Notes: generated by a model not told the origin, from the sequence alone. Shown: positions 32,668 through 42,327, counted from the stretch's first letter. The stretch: DNA of 52,525 bases from an uncultured Methylococcaceae bacterium (GCA_903866825.1 CAIPPE010000012.1:1-52525); one strand, 5' to 3'. Translations and numbers: made by a program.

Positions 32668-33309
32668 GTGAGTTTACTTCGCATAACAGAGATTTTTTAT
32701 TCGCTACAAGGTGAGTCAAATACAGTGGGATTACCCACTGTATTTATTAGATTGACAGGCTGTCCATTACGGTGTGTTTATTGTGATACGGCATACGCCT
32801 TTGTGGGGGGGAATAAAGTTGAAATTGCAGATATTATTGCTCAAGTACAGCAGTACAGCACGCCATACGTTACAGTGACAGGCGGCGAACCATTAGCTCA
32901 GCCGAATTGCCTTGATTTAATAACCCAGTTACTTGATAAAGGCTTTACTGTTTCACTTGAAACCAGTGGCGCGATTGATATATCCGCAGTAGATTCAAGA
33001 ACCGTTAAGGTGATGGATCTTAAAACGCCAAGTTCAGGAGAGCTTAGTAAAAATTTATATGAAAATATTCAGTATCTTGACACTAGGGATCAGGTTAAAT
33101 TTGTCATTGGGAGTCATGATGATTATGAATGGTCAAAAAAAATAGTTAATGACTATGGTTTATCTGAGCGCTGCCAGGTTTTATTTTCTCCTGTGATGGG
33201 TGTACAAAATCCCACTGAGCTAGCGGACAAAATTCTTCAAGATAGATTACAAGTTCGTTTTCAAATTCAATTACATAAAATACTTTGGGATAATGCCCAA
33301 GGTAAATAA
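32668..33309 (+). CDS. queE: 7-carboxy-7-deazaguanine synthase QueE
   Basis: The GTG start follows the cpoB stop by 2 bases. The 213-residue radical SAM protein has LQGESNTVGLPTVFIRLTGC and the cluster motif C-x3-C-x2-C (CPLRCVYC), then VTGGEPLAQPN. It converts 6-carboxytetrahydropterin to 7-carboxy-7-deazaguanine in preQ0/queuosine synthesis. Adjacent queC performs the next step. Its position after cpoB is common in gammaproteobacteria. Confidence 0.96.
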   Translation: MSLLRITEIFYSLQGESNTVGLPTVFIRLTGCPLRCVYCDTAYAFVGGNKVEIADIIAQVQQYSTPYVTVTGGEPLAQPNCLDLITQLLDKGFTVSLETSGAIDISAVDSRTVKVMDLKTPSSGELSKNLYENIQYLDTRDQVKFVIGSHDDYEWSKKIVNDYGLSERCQVLFSPVMGVQNPTELADKILQDRLQVRFQIQLHKILWDNAQGK

Positions 33310-33315
33310 GATCTT

Positions 33316-33990
33316 ATGCAAAAAAAAGCAATTATCCTTTTATCAGGCGGGTTAGATTCAATTACTGTGCTCGCTTTGGCAAAGCAACAAGGCTACGAGT
33401 GTTACGCGTTAAGTTTTGATTATGGGCAGCGACACTGTGCAGAGTTAGTAGCAGCCGCAAAGATTGCGTTAGAGTATCAGGTGACTGATCATAAAGTTAT
33501 TAAGCTGGGTTTGGGTTCGATCGGGGGGTCTGCCTTGACCGATGAGCATATTGCTGTGCCAAATACCCCTCAGACAGGAATACCTGTGACCTATGTGCCC
33601 GCTAGAAATACTGTGTTTTTATCGTTGGCCTTAGGTTGGGCCGAGGTCTTACATATTCAGGATATTTTTATTGGTGTTAATGCCGTCGATTATTCAGGCT
33701 ATCCTGACTGTCGCCCTGAGTTTATTAAAGCCTTTCAACAATTGGCCAATTTAGCCACTAAATCCAGTGTTGAAGGTGATGATTTTAAAATACACACGCC
33801 ATTAATTGCACTCAGTAAGGCGGATATTATTAAGCAGGGGATTGCCTTAGGGGTTGATTACCGGCATACGGTGTCTTGTTATTCTGCGGATATTAATGGT
33901 CACGCCTGCGGCGTTTGTGATGCCTGTCGCATTAGACAAGCCGGATTTGCAGACGCTCATGTTGCTGACCCAACTATTTATCTTCATTAA
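33316..33990 (+). CDS. queC: 7-cyano-7-deazaguanine (preQ0) synthase QueC
   Basis: The 224-residue protein has the PP-loop ATP-binding motif [15 protein letters not shown], then SFDYGQRH, the [16 protein letters not shown] helix, and a C-terminal zinc site ([20 protein letters not shown]). It turns 7-carboxy-7-deazaguanine into preQ0 using ATP and ammonia. The gene is intact and follows queE by 6 bases. After it, intact coding sequence stops for about 720 bases. Confidence 0.96.
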   Translation: MQKKAIILLSGGLDSITVLALAKQQGYECYALSFDYGQRHCAELVAAAKIALEYQVTDHKVIKLGLGSIGGSALTDEHIAVPNTPQTGIPVTYVPARNTVFLSLALGWAEVLHIQDIFIGVNAVDYSGYPDCRPEFIKAFQQLANLATKSSVEGDDFKIHTPLIALSKADIIKQGIALGVDYRHTVSCYSADINGHACGVCDACRIRQAGFADAHVADPTIYLH

Positions 33991-34123
33991 GATCTATATC
34001 CAAAAATACAAAACATTGTGCTGGATACTAATAAATAATATGAAACAGTTTATAAGTGCTTGTTCGCGAATAAAAAGACCATAATTCAAAACAAGTTTCT
34101 AAGGCAGAATACCATCATTAAGA
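33991..34123. other. Gene-free stretch after queC
   Basis: No ORF of protein-like composition, no terminator hairpin and no recognisable RNA are seen. It leads into the nucleotidyltransferase pseudogene, and the whole stretch to 34711 appears to be decaying sequence plus the gpmI promoter region. Confidence 0.3.
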
Positions 34124-34434
34124 ATGATTACTACTCATCCTTTTATTAAGCAACACCAACAAGCTTTTGTTGCGCTTTGTCAGAGTTACTGGGTGCAAAG
34201 ACTCGAAGTGTTTGTTTTTGCCGCACCTGCTACAGCTTTTTCAGATACAACAAGTGATGTTGATTATCTGGTATAGTTTTACCATAATGGGAAGTCTCAC
34301 GTTAAAAGTTTTTTGGGTTACATGCAGACTTGTCGCGTGCTTTAGGCTTGGCTGTTGACTTAGCAGAAGCTTCTGCTTTACGTAATCCTTATCTTAAATC
34401 CAGTATTAACCAGAACCGTGAGCTAATCTATTAG
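34124..34434 (+). pseudogene. Minimal nucleotidyltransferase (MNT-type) pseudogene
   Basis: An ATG at 34124 opens a frame reading HQQAFVALCQSYWVQRLEVF, then a region ending SDVDYLV, which matches the small nucleotidyltransferase pattern (LELFGSA...SDxDxLVEF). A TAG at 34274-34276 replaces the Glu codon after LV. The frame continues as FYHNGKSHVKS and then shifts by one near a run of six T at 34309-34314; the shifted frame reads FFGLHADLSRALGLAVDLAE, then ALRNPYLKSSINQNRELIY, the typical C-terminus, and stops at 34432-34434. The catalytic Gly-Ser is also lost (VFA). Intact relatives often pair with HEPN proteins as toxin-antitoxin modules; no HEPN gene is present. Confidence 0.8.
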
Positions 34435-34541
34435 ATGACGCGTTTGATACTTGATTAAATATGGATGCTAGTGTTGTGATGTACTTTTTTAATCACCAAT
34501 CTGATAAGTAGATTCAAAATAACCGGGTAAAATGGTGTTAG

Positions 34542-34679
34542 TATCGCGACAAAAATACACTGTATGTAAATCTTTAAACCTATAGTGAAAACGCCGACCC
34601 TGTTGGTGTAATCAATAGACTCGCTGAGGCCAGGCGCTTTAAGCGGGTAATCAACCGTCGGATAGACGGGGCTAAATAA
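34542..34679 (+). pseudogene. Unidentified coding relic upstream of gpmI
   Basis: In one frame the bases read YRDKNTLYVNL, then a TAA at 34575-34577, then TYSENADPVGVINRLAEARR and FKRVINRRIDGAK, ending in TAA at 34677-34679; a TAG at 34539-34541 precedes it. The composition after the internal stop is protein-like, with a helix-forming basic segment, but there is no start or ribosome site. I cannot name the family. It may be the tail of a decayed gene, or chance. Confidence 0.3.
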
Positions 34680-34711
34680 TAATTTATATAACCAGTCTGT
34701 TGGAGATTGAA

Positions 34712-36364
34712 ATGATTGAGCTTAAAAAAAGCGTGAATTATGCTGGGCCAAAAGGTCCGGTGGTATTAGTAATTATGGATGGTGTCGGCATTGGTAAGAA
34801 TCCGGCAAGTGATTTTGTAAAGCAGGCTAATACTCCAAATTTAAATTGGCTTCATGAGAATGCACTTTATACAGAGTTACGGGCGCATGGGGTGTCAGTG
34901 GGATTACCAGACGATGGTGATATGGGCAATTCAGAGGTCGGTCATAATGCGATTGGTTGTGGTCGTGTTTTTGCCCAGGGCGCTTCCCTGGTAGGAAAAG
35001 CCATTGAATCAGGTCTGATGTATGCAGCCGGTTCTGTGTGGCAAGAACTCATAAGCAATGTGAATAGCAAAGAATCTACTCTACATTTTATTGGGTTATT
35101 TTCAGATGGAAATGTACACTCAAATATTAATCATCTGGAGTCAATGTTATTTAAGGCTAAAGAGCAGGGTGTTAAGAAAGTGCGTATACATGCTTTGATT
35201 GATGGTCGCGATGTACCACCCACATCAGCACTGGAGTATGTGGAGCGTTTCGACAATTTCCTGAAAGAAATCAATGCGGATGGTTCGGTTGATTATTGTG
35301 TAGCATCCGGTGGTGGGCGTATGAATATCACTATGGACCGTTACAATGCCAATTGGGATATGGTCAAACGAGGCTGGGACACGCATGTGAAGGCAGAAGG
35401 TAGAACATTTGCCTCTACCAAAGAAGCGATAGAGACTTTCCGTTCTGAAATTCCGGGTGTCTTAGATCAGGATTTGCCTGCGTTTGTAATTGAAAGGGAT
35501 GGCAGTCCTGTGGGGCCAATTGTGAATGGCGATAGCGTGATTTTATTCAACTTCCGTGGTGATAGAGCATTAGAAATTACCAAAGCATTTGAAGCGGATG
35601 AGTTATCAGAGTTTGATCGAGGCCAAAAGCCAGATGTGTTGTTTGCCGGCATGATGCAATATGACGGTGATTTAGGTGTTCCCAAACGCTACCTGGTTAC
35701 ACCTCCAGCAATTGATCGCACCATGAGTGAATATCTATCAAATTCAGGTGTAAAGCAGTTTGCTATTTCAGAAACCCAAAAGTTTGGGCATGTAACCTAT
35801 TTCTTTAATGGTAATAACTCAGGTAAATTTGCAACTGAGACTTGGACAGAGATCACTTCTGATGTCTGCCCATTTGAAGATGCACCACGGATGAAAGCCG
35901 ATGAAATTACTGATGCAGTGGTTAAAGCTATTGAGAGTGGCGAATACCAGTTTATTCGTCTGAATTATCCGAATGGTGATATGGTCGGACATACCGGTGT
36001 AGTGAGTGCGGTTAAACTCGCTGTTGAAGCAGTGGATGAGGGCGTCGGCAAGATTATGGACGCACTAAAGAAGGCCAACGGAATTCTGGTCTGTACGGCA
36101 GATCATGGTAATGCGGATGATATGTGCGAACTGGATGCCAAAACAGGTGAGCTGAAATTAGATAAGCAGGGCCGTTGTTTGCCAAAGACAGCTCATTCCT
36201 TGAATCCGGTTCCTGGTATTGTATACGATCCTTCTGGGGTAGCTAATGTGCGCTTAGCGGATGTGCCGAAGGCGGGTATTGCGAATCTGGCGGCAACGTG
36301 TATCACGCTGTTGGGTTTTGAGCCACCAGAAGATTATGTTCCAAGTATAGTGGCAGTAGGGTAG
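34712..36364 (+). CDS. gpmI: 2,3-bisphosphoglycerate-independent phosphoglycerate mutase
   Basis: GGAG seven bases ahead supports the ATG at 34712; a TTG at 34700 would include the ribosome site. The 550-residue enzyme has the alkaline-phosphatase-type metal sites: VVLVIMDGVGIG, the catalytic Ser in MGNSEVGHNAIG, and CTADHGNADDM. It interconverts 3- and 2-phosphoglycerate with two Mn ions and needs no bisphosphoglycerate. It is about 40 residues longer than E. coli GpmI, with insertions in the C-terminal half. It stands alone, followed by glgP 88 bases later. Confidence 0.93.
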   Translation: MIELKKSVNYAGPKGPVVLVIMDGVGIGKNPASDFVKQANTPNLNWLHENALYTELRAHGVSVGLPDDGDMGNSEVGHNAIGCGRVFAQGASLVGKAIESGLMYAAGSVWQELISNVNSKESTLHFIGLFSDGNVHSNINHLESMLFKAKEQGVKKVRIHALIDGRDVPPTSALEYVERFDNFLKEINADGSVDYCVASGGGRMNITMDRYNANWDMVKRGWDTHVKAEGRTFASTKEAIETFRSEIPGVLDQDLPAFVIERDGSPVGPIVNGDSVILFNFRGDRALEITKAFEADELSEFDRGQKPDVLFAGMMQYDGDLGVPKRYLVTPPAIDRTMSEYLSNSGVKQFAISETQKFGHVTYFFNGNNSGKFATETWTEITSDVCPFEDAPRMKADEITDAVVKAIESGEYQFIRLNYPNGDMVGHTGVVSAVKLAVEAVDEGVGKIMDALKKANGILVCTADHGNADDMCELDAKTGELKLDKQGRCLPKTAHSLNPVPGIVYDPSGVANVRLADVPKAGIANLAATCITLLGFEPPEDYVPSIVAVG

Positions 36365-36452
36365 GCCTTTTGGACGCATAGTGTACACACTGAAAATGAG
36401 CGATTCCAATCTTACTGTTAGATTATCAATTTAAAATCTCCTGGACCAAATT

Positions 36453-38969
36453 ATGCCAAGTAACAAGTTTGTTATTAGTAAACCTAAGTTATCCATTATT
36501 AAGCTTCCCGAACAGGGAATGAAAAAGAATGATTTTATTGATGATTTTAAACAATATTATGTGCATTTGTTAGGTAGAGATGAGCATTGCAGATCCCCTT
36601 ATTATGCTAGCGAAGCTTTATCACAAGCCATACGTGATCGGCTGATGGAACGTTGGAAGGAAACACATCAACACTATAAAAGTAATGATTGTCGTCGGCT
36701 TTATTATTTATCAATGGAATTTTTGATGGGTAGAAGCTTAAGTAATGCGATGCTTAATTTAGGTGTTACCGATACCGTAACTCAGGCCATGTATGATTTG
36801 GGCATTGAGATTGAAGAGTTGATTAGTGCGGAACAAGATGCCGGATTAGGTAATGGTGGGTTGGGTCGTTTGGCCGCTTGCTTTATTGATAGTTGTGCAA
36901 CATTACAATTACCCGTTATTGGCTATGGTCTAAGATACGAATACGGTATGTTTACTCAGACTATTGTGAATGGAGAGCAGGTAGAAAAACCAGATCATTG
37001 GCTGCGCTTTGGCAATGTCTGGGAAATTGAGCGAATAGAATATTCGCACTGTATTAAATTTGGGGGACATACTGAAGTTCATACCGATGATGAGGGGCGT
37101 CAATACTACCGTTGGATTTCGACTTCTGATGTATTGGCAGTGCCTTTTGATACCCCGATTCCTGGCTATAAGAATGGTACGGTGAATTCTTTGAGGCTTT
37201 GGAAAGCGGTTGCGACTGAAGAGTTTAATTTAGATGAATTTAACGCGGGAGATTATGCCGAAGCAGTGGCTTCAAAAATTACCGCAGAAAATATTACGAT
37301 GGTGTTATATCCCAATGACGCGAACGAAAATGGGAAAGAGCTTCGGTTACGGCAACAGTATTTTCTAGCCTCTGCCAGTTTACAGGATGTGGTTGCGCAT
37401 TGGATTACTGGGCATGGTAAAAACTTTAATGGCTTTGATGACAAAAACTGTTTTCAGTTAAATGATACTCATCCTAGTATTGCCATTGCCGAATTGATGC
37501 GTTTGCTGATGGATAACAATGGGGTAAGTTGGGATACTGCTTGGGCTATTACAAGAAATACGATGGCCTACACGAATCATACATTATTACCTGAAGCGTT
37601 AGAAAAGTGGCCTGTTAGCTTGATGCAACGCTTATTGCCACGATTAATGGACATTATTTTCGAAATTAATGCCCGCTTCCTTGCGGAAGTGTCTATGCAC
37701 TGGCCTGGCGATGGCGAACGTTTAAAAAGAATGTCCATTATCGAAGAAGGTCCAGAGAAATATGTCAGGATGGCCTATTTGGCGATAGTCGGTAGTTTTT
37801 CTGTGAACGGTGTTGCTCAGTTACATTCTCAATTATTACAACAAGGCTTATTTAAAGACTTTTATGAGTTATGGCCACATAAGTTTAATAATAAAACCAA
37901 TGGGGTGACACCACGTCGGTGGTTGGCTGCATGTAACCCTGAGCTAGCGAGTTTAATTACAGATACGATTGGTGATCATTGGATAACGGATTTATCAGAG
38001 TTAAAAAAATTGGAGCCTTATGCGCAAGATGCTAAGTTTCGAAAGCGTTGGCGAGAGATAAAGCAAGCGGCGAAGCAGCGTTTGATAGATTATAAAAAAC
38101 GTAAACATCCTATGACACTGCATCTGGATGTTAATGCCATTTTTGACGTACAGGTTAAACGAATACATGAGTATAAGCGTCAACTACTTAATGTATTGCA
38201 TGTGATTTATTTATATAACGATATTAAAAAGCATGGCGCAGTTCATCATGTACCTAGATGTGTCCTGATTGGTGGTAAAGCAGCGCCAGGTTATCGAATG
38301 GCTAAAAAGATTATTAAGTTAATTAATAATGTTGCCAATGTCATTAACTCAGATCCTGATATGGCTAATCAGTTAGCGCTACTTTTTTTACCGGACTATC
38401 GGGTTTCAGCCATGGAGAAAATATGCCCTGGGGCTGATTTATCCGAGCAAATTTCGACAGCGGGTAAAGAGGCCTCGGGGACAGGCAATATGAAGCTGAT
38501 GATGAATGGTGCCATTACTATCGGAACATTAGATGGCGCTAATATTGAAATTCGAGAAGAGGTAGGTGATGAAAACTTTTTCCTATTTGGATTGACAGAA
38601 GAACAAATCGAAGAAAGACGAAGTCATTACAATCCATTGGGAATTATTTCTCAAGATGAAGACTTACAGTCAGTCATGCATCTTTTGGAGTCAGGGCATT
38701 TTAATCAATTTGAACCCGGTCTTTTTGATGATGTAGTTAATTCTATAAAGAGTCCACATGATCCCTGGATGACTATTGCTGATTTTAGAAGTTATATTGA
38801 TGCTCAACAACGGGTAGAAGATGCTTATCGTGATCAGGATCATTGGACTAAAATGAGTATCATCAATTGTGCAAACAGTGGGAAATTCTCTACTGATAGA
38901 ACGATTAACGAATATAATCAGGAAATTTGGAAGCTAACACCTCAGCCAGTTAAACATCATCACCAATAA
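36453..38969 (+). CDS. glgP: Glycogen/maltodextrin phosphorylase
   Basis: The 838-residue protein has the phosphorylase signatures RRLYYLSMEFLMGRSL, GLGNGGLGRLAACF, NDTHPSIAIAELMRLL, TNGVTPRRWLAACNP, and the pyridoxal-phosphate motif EASGTGNMKLMMNGAIT with the Schiff-base Lys. It releases glucose-1-phosphate from alpha-1,4-glucans. Length and motifs match active family-35 enzymes. Neighbouring gpmI suggests a glycogen-to-glycolysis theme, but no other glg gene is present. A terminator hairpin follows 25 bases after the stop. Confidence 0.96.
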   Translation: MPSNKFVISKPKLSIIKLPEQGMKKNDFIDDFKQYYVHLLGRDEHCRSPYYASEALSQAIRDRLMERWKETHQHYKSNDCRRLYYLSMEFLMGRSLSNAMLNLGVTDTVTQAMYDLGIEIEELISAEQDAGLGNGGLGRLAACFIDSCATLQLPVIGYGLRYEYGMFTQTIVNGEQVEKPDHWLRFGNVWEIERIEYSHCIKFGGHTEVHTDDEGRQYYRWISTSDVLAVPFDTPIPGYKNGTVNSLRLWKAVATEEFNLDEFNAGDYAEAVASKITAENITMVLYPNDANENGKELRLRQQYFLASASLQDVVAHWITGHGKNFNGFDDKNCFQLNDTHPSIAIAELMRLLMDNNGVSWDTAWAITRNTMAYTNHTLLPEALEKWPVSLMQRLLPRLMDIIFEINARFLAEVSMHWPGDGERLKRMSIIEEGPEKYVRMAYLAIVGSFSVNGVAQLHSQLLQQGLFKDFYELWPHKFNNKTNGVTPRRWLAACNPELASLITDTIGDHWITDLSELKKLEPYAQDAKFRKRWREIKQAAKQRLIDYKKRKHPMTLHLDVNAIFDVQVKRIHEYKRQLLNVLHVIYLYNDIKKHGAVHHVPRCVLIGGKAAPGYRMAKKIIKLINNVANVINSDPDMANQLALLFLPDYRVSAMEKICPGADLSEQISTAGKEASGTGNMKLMMNGAITIGTLDGANIEIREEVGDENFFLFGLTEEQIEERRSHYNPLGIISQDEDLQSVMHLLESGHFNQFEPGLFDDVVNSIKSPHDPWMTIADFRSYIDAQQRVEDAYRDQDHWTKMSIINCANSGKFSTDRTINEYNQEIWKLTPQPVKHHHQ

Positions 38970-38994
38970 AATATAAGTTGGTTTTGTATGGACT

Positions 38995-39030
38995 AATCAC
39001 CTCTCTCGATAAAGAGAGGGGTGATTGGTT
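38995..39030 (+). terminator. Terminator after glgP
   Basis: AATCACCTCTCTC (38995-39007) pairs with GAGAGGGGTGATT (39014-39026) over 13 positions with one G-T wobble, around a 6-base loop, followed by GGTTTT. It may also serve the minus-strand genes that converge here. Confidence 0.8.
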
Positions 39031-39052
39031 TTAGAGGCAGTTCAATCCATCA

Positions 39053-39184
39053 TTAAAAGCGATTTTGTTTAAATTGCTCAAGGCGCTTATTGAAGCCTTT
39101 TCTGTCAAATATGTAGTAGGTGAATATGAGCAGAAAAGGCCATAATACTAAGGCTAGTAGTTTAAATACCGTTCCGATATCCAT
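39053..39184 (-). CDS. Overlooked 43-residue single-span membrane protein
   Basis: The minus strand encodes MDIGTVFKLLALVLWPFLLI, then FTYYIFDRKGFNKRLEQFKQNRF and a stop. An ATG with GAGG 8 bases upstream supports translation. The product has one membrane helix (residues about 5-24) and a basic cytosolic tail, fitting a typical small inner-membrane protein. It is 19 bases downstream of the cupin gene and could share its transcript. Function unknown. Confidence 0.6.
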   Translation of the reverse strand: MDIGTVFKLLALVLWPFLLIFTYYIFDRKGFNKRLEQFKQNRF

Positions 39185-39203
39185 GATGATAGCCTCTAAA
39201 TGT

Positions 39204-39593
39204 TTAGTGGGCGGACGTTAACTCAAAAATAATTAATTCAGCGGTGTCTTTGCCAATGTTTTCTACTGACATTAAACTACCAGTCTCCCAAAATACATCA
39301 CCACTTGAGTAAGTATTGGTTTTACCTCCTTCAACAACTTGTAGTTTACCTTTAACAACGTAGCGTGGTCCTGGGCCTTCATGAGTATGCCAAGGCGTTT
39401 TAAAGCCGACTGGAAAACTAACGCGGATTGTTTTTGTATCAATGGTGCTACTGGTCAGTTCTACACTTTGTTCTAACAATAAGGTTTTGCTAAGCGTTGT
39501 TGTATTTTGAGCTGAAGCTAATGGGACGTTGGCCACTAGTAGTGTAGCTAGCACAATTAAAATAACGTTTGCTGGTTTTAATGATTTAAACAT
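39204..39593 (-). CDS. Secreted cupin-domain protein
   Basis: The ATG at 39593 has AAAAGG seven bases upstream; the longer frame to 39632 lacks a ribosome site. The 129-residue product has a signal peptide (ANVILIVLATLLVANVPLASA) and a single cupin: PWHTHEGPGPRYVVKGKLQV with the His-x-His of motif 1, then YSSGDVFWETG and VENIGKDTAELIIFE. A metal ion may bind, but the second-motif His is not evident. Such small periplasmic cupins are common and rarely characterised; substrate unknown. Confidence 0.8.
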   Translation of the reverse strand: MFKSLKPANVILIVLATLLVANVPLASAQNTTTLSKTLLLEQSVELTSSTIDTKTIRVSFPVGFKTPWHTHEGPGPRYVVKGKLQVVEGGKTNTYSSGDVFWETGSLMSVENIGKDTAELIIFELTSAH

Positions 39594-39645
39594 CGGTTGG
39601 CCTTTTGAGTGGAAATTAAAATAATAGATCACGTAATAACGTTAT

Positions 39646-42327
39646 TTATTGCCTCAAGTCCTTAACGACCCTAACAACCTCATGATCATCAGCTATAGTT
39701 TCTACACTGAAACCTAGTTTTTTTACCAGTGATAGCATCGGTTTGTTAATGGCAAGTACTTCACCTTCGAAAAATGATATACCTTTCGATTTTGCAGTGT
39801 GCATAAGGGTAGTCATGAGTCGGGTACCTATTCCTAAGCAGTGACTATCATCCGCAACGACCAGTGCAAATTCAACTGACTTGCCATCGGGGTTCATCAC
39901 ATAACGTCCCACTGCCAGTTCGCTGGGTAGGTTTTGATCTTCAGTGACAGCAACAAATGCCATTTCACGATCATAATCGATTTGTGTAAAGCGTACGATC
40001 ATTTCAGGTGTCAATTCATGTAGTGCTTGCATGAAGCGAAAGTACTTGGTGCGATCAGAAAGTCGGCTGTGAAAGTTAGTTTCTAAATTAGCATCTTCAG
40101 GCCGGATGGGGCGAATAATGATATTAACGCCATTACTTAATTGATGATGTTGTATCAGTTCATGCGGATAGGGGTGTATCGCCATGTGTGAATAGCGGGT
40201 GAGTTGATGTGATAGTTCCGCTTTAATACGGGCATCCACTGCCATTGCACCGTGTTCATCTACGATCAATGGGTTAATATCCAGCTCAAGAATTTCCGGC
40301 AGCTCACTGACCATGATGGACACATTCAGTAATGTATCAATGAGCGCTTTAATATTGGCCGGTGGTAATTGGCGGAAAGCTTTAAGATACTTGGCTGCCT
40401 TGGTCTTGGCAATCATTTGTTCAACCATATAGGCATTGAGCGGAGGAATGGCAACCGCATTATCCTTTAATATTTCCACCATCGTGCCACCTAAACCAAA
40501 ACTGATCGCTGGGCCAAAAACAGGATCTCTGACGACACCTATCATGAGTTCACGACCACTCTTGCTTTTATACATAGGCTCAACGGTCATGCCTACTTCA
40601 GTGATTTCAGGATATGCTTGCTTTATGGCGGCTTCCATTTCTGCATAGTGGCGAGAAACGTCTTGAACGGTGTTAATGTTAAGTCGGACGCCGCCGATAT
40701 CTGACTTGTGACTAAACTCAGCCATGTTGACTTTTAGGACAACAGGAAACCGTAACGTTTCGGCAGCGATCATTGCGTCCTTAGCGCTGTGAACTGTAAT
40801 GGTTTGGGTGACTGGAATATGAAAGGCAGCCAAGATGGCTTTGGCTTCCTGTGCAGTCAGTATTTGGCGGCCTTCTGAAAGGATACGCTCAATAATCAAA
40901 CGCGCTCCTTCCACATCCGGTTTGGCAATTTCTTCGGTAGTCGAAGGAATTTGTTTTAGCAGGATTTGATTTTCAGCATAGTTGGCTAAAAATGCAAAGG
41001 CATCGACCGCAGTTTCAGGCGTATTAAAGTGGGCGACTTTACTATTAGCAAAAAGGTTGCGACCGGCCTGAACTTTAGCGCCGCCTGTCCAAGAGGCCAA
41101 TACCGGCTTGTTACTGGTTCTTGCGCCCTCAATAATATATTCAGCTACCTGAGTGGGTTCTGTCATCGCTTGAGGCGTTAAAATGACCAGTACACCGTCA
41201 ATGTTATTATCTTTAAGGCAGACTTCTAACGCTTTTTGATAGCGTTCCGAGCTTGCATCACCGAGAATATCAATAGGGTTAGCATGAGACCACTGCGGGG
41301 GTAAAACAGCGTTTAAAGCATCCAGGCTATCCGCATTAAGTTCGGCCATCTGAATGCCAACATCTTCAGCCCGGTCAGTACTCATTACACCTGGGCCTCC
41401 AGCATTGGTGATAATTGCCAATCGATCTTTTTTTACGACGTAATTATTGGCTAAAACGCGTGCAGCCGAAAATAATTCAGTGATGCTATAAGCCCTGACA
41501 ACACCGGCTCGAGCAATAGCCGCATCAAAGACATTGTCACCGCCCACCATTGCTCCGGTATGAGACATGGCGGCTTTACAGCCTGCTTCGTGACGACCTG
41601 ATTTAATGAGAATGACCGGTTTTAAGCGGGCTGCTGCTTTCAGTCCACTTAAAAAGCGACGCGCATCCCGGATGCCTTCAACATACATCAATATGCCCGT
41701 GGTTTTGCTATCTGTCGCCAGGTAATCAAGGACTTCACCAAAATCAATATCCGCTGCTCCACCCATCGATACGACAGTGGAAAAGCCAATATCCTGGGTT
41801 TTTGCCCAATCTAAAATAGCTGTGCAGACTGCACCGGATTGCGATAGTAACGCCAAGCTACCCTCTTTAACCGTTCCATCACCAAATGTCGCATTGAGTT
41901 CGCCACTTGGGCGAATAACCCCTAAACAATTCGGTCCAATCAGTCGAATGCTATAACGGTGTGCAATATCCAGGACTTCTTGTTCGAGGCGTTTGCCTTC
42001 TATACCTAATTCGCCAAAACCAGCGGTGATGATAATGACTGACGTGACGCCCTTTTCACCGCATTGACGCATAATAGAAGGCACGCTAGGGGCGGGCGTA
42101 GCAATGACAACCAGGTCTAATTCTTCAGGTATGCTTGTTAGATCTGGGTATGCTTTTAAACCTAATAATTGCTCGCGTTTGTTGTTGACAGGATAGAGTC
42201 CACCAGAGAATCCTGCTTCTTGCATATTTAGCAGTAATCGGTAGCCTACGCTCTCTTCACGTTCTGAAGCGCCAACAATCGCCACTGATTTAGGAGTGAA
42301 AAAGCGATTTAAATAGTGTGGTCCCAT
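39646..42327 (-). CDS. ADP-forming acyl-CoA synthetase fused to GNAT acetyltransferase (PatZ-like)
   Basis: The 893-residue protein begins with a CoA-binding domain (SVAIVGASEREESVGYRLL), followed by a succinyl-CoA-ligase-like region with SHTGAMVGGDNVFDAA, an ATP-grasp domain (VVLKVNMAEFSHKSDIGGVR), and a C-terminal GNAT domain (residues about 725-890, with LGIGTRLMTTLMHTAKSKG as the acetyl-CoA loop). This architecture and length match E. coli PatZ/YfiQ and Salmonella Pat, which acetylate lysines of metabolic enzymes such as acetyl-CoA synthetase. In those proteins the synthetase part is usually inactive; here the His-containing SHTGA loop is retained, so activity is open. Confidence 0.92.
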   Translation of the reverse strand: MGPHYLNRFFTPKSVAIVGASEREESVGYRLLLNMQEAGFSGGLYPVNNKREQLLGLKAYPDLTSIPEELDLVVIATPAPSVPSIMRQCGEKGVTSVIIITAGFGELGIEGKRLEQEVLDIAHRYSIRLIGPNCLGVIRPSGELNATFGDGTVKEGSLALLSQSGAVCTAILDWAKTQDIGFSTVVSMGGAADIDFGEVLDYLATDSKTTGILMYVEGIRDARRFLSGLKAAARLKPVILIKSGRHEAGCKAAMSHTGAMVGGDNVFDAAIARAGVVRAYSITELFSAARVLANNYVVKKDRLAIITNAGGPGVMSTDRAEDVGIQMAELNADSLDALNAVLPPQWSHANPIDILGDASSERYQKALEVCLKDNNIDGVLVILTPQAMTEPTQVAEYIIEGARTSNKPVLASWTGGAKVQAGRNLFANSKVAHFNTPETAVDAFAFLANYAENQILLKQIPSTTEEIAKPDVEGARLIIERILSEGRQILTAQEAKAILAAFHIPVTQTITVHSAKDAMIAAETLRFPVVLKVNMAEFSHKSDIGGVRLNINTVQDVSRHYAEMEAAIKQAYPEITEVGMTVEPMYKSKSGRELMIGVVRDPVFGPAISFGLGGTMVEILKDNAVAIPPLNAYMVEQMIAKTKAAKYLKAFRQLPPANIKALIDTLLNVSIMVSELPEILELDINPLIVDEHGAMAVDARIKAELSHQLTRYSHMAIHPYPHELIQHHQLSNGVNIIIRPIRPEDANLETNFHSRLSDRTKYFRFMQALHELTPEMIVRFTQIDYDREMAFVAVTEDQNLPSELAVGRYVMNPDGKSVEFALVVADDSHCLGIGTRLMTTLMHTAKSKGISFFEGEVLAINKPMLSLVKKLGFSVETIADDHEVVRVVKDLRQ

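Noticed and set aside
34167-34358. A 63-codon ORF in the queC-gpmI gap
   Set aside because: It is an out-of-frame reading of the nucleotidyltransferase pseudogene; the meaningful reading is in the two other frames.
34580-34680. Riboswitch upstream of gpmI
   Set aside because: Only short local stems (CCGTC/GACGG and a CGCT/AGCG pair) are visible, and no known riboswitch core matches; the segment also reads as a protein relic.
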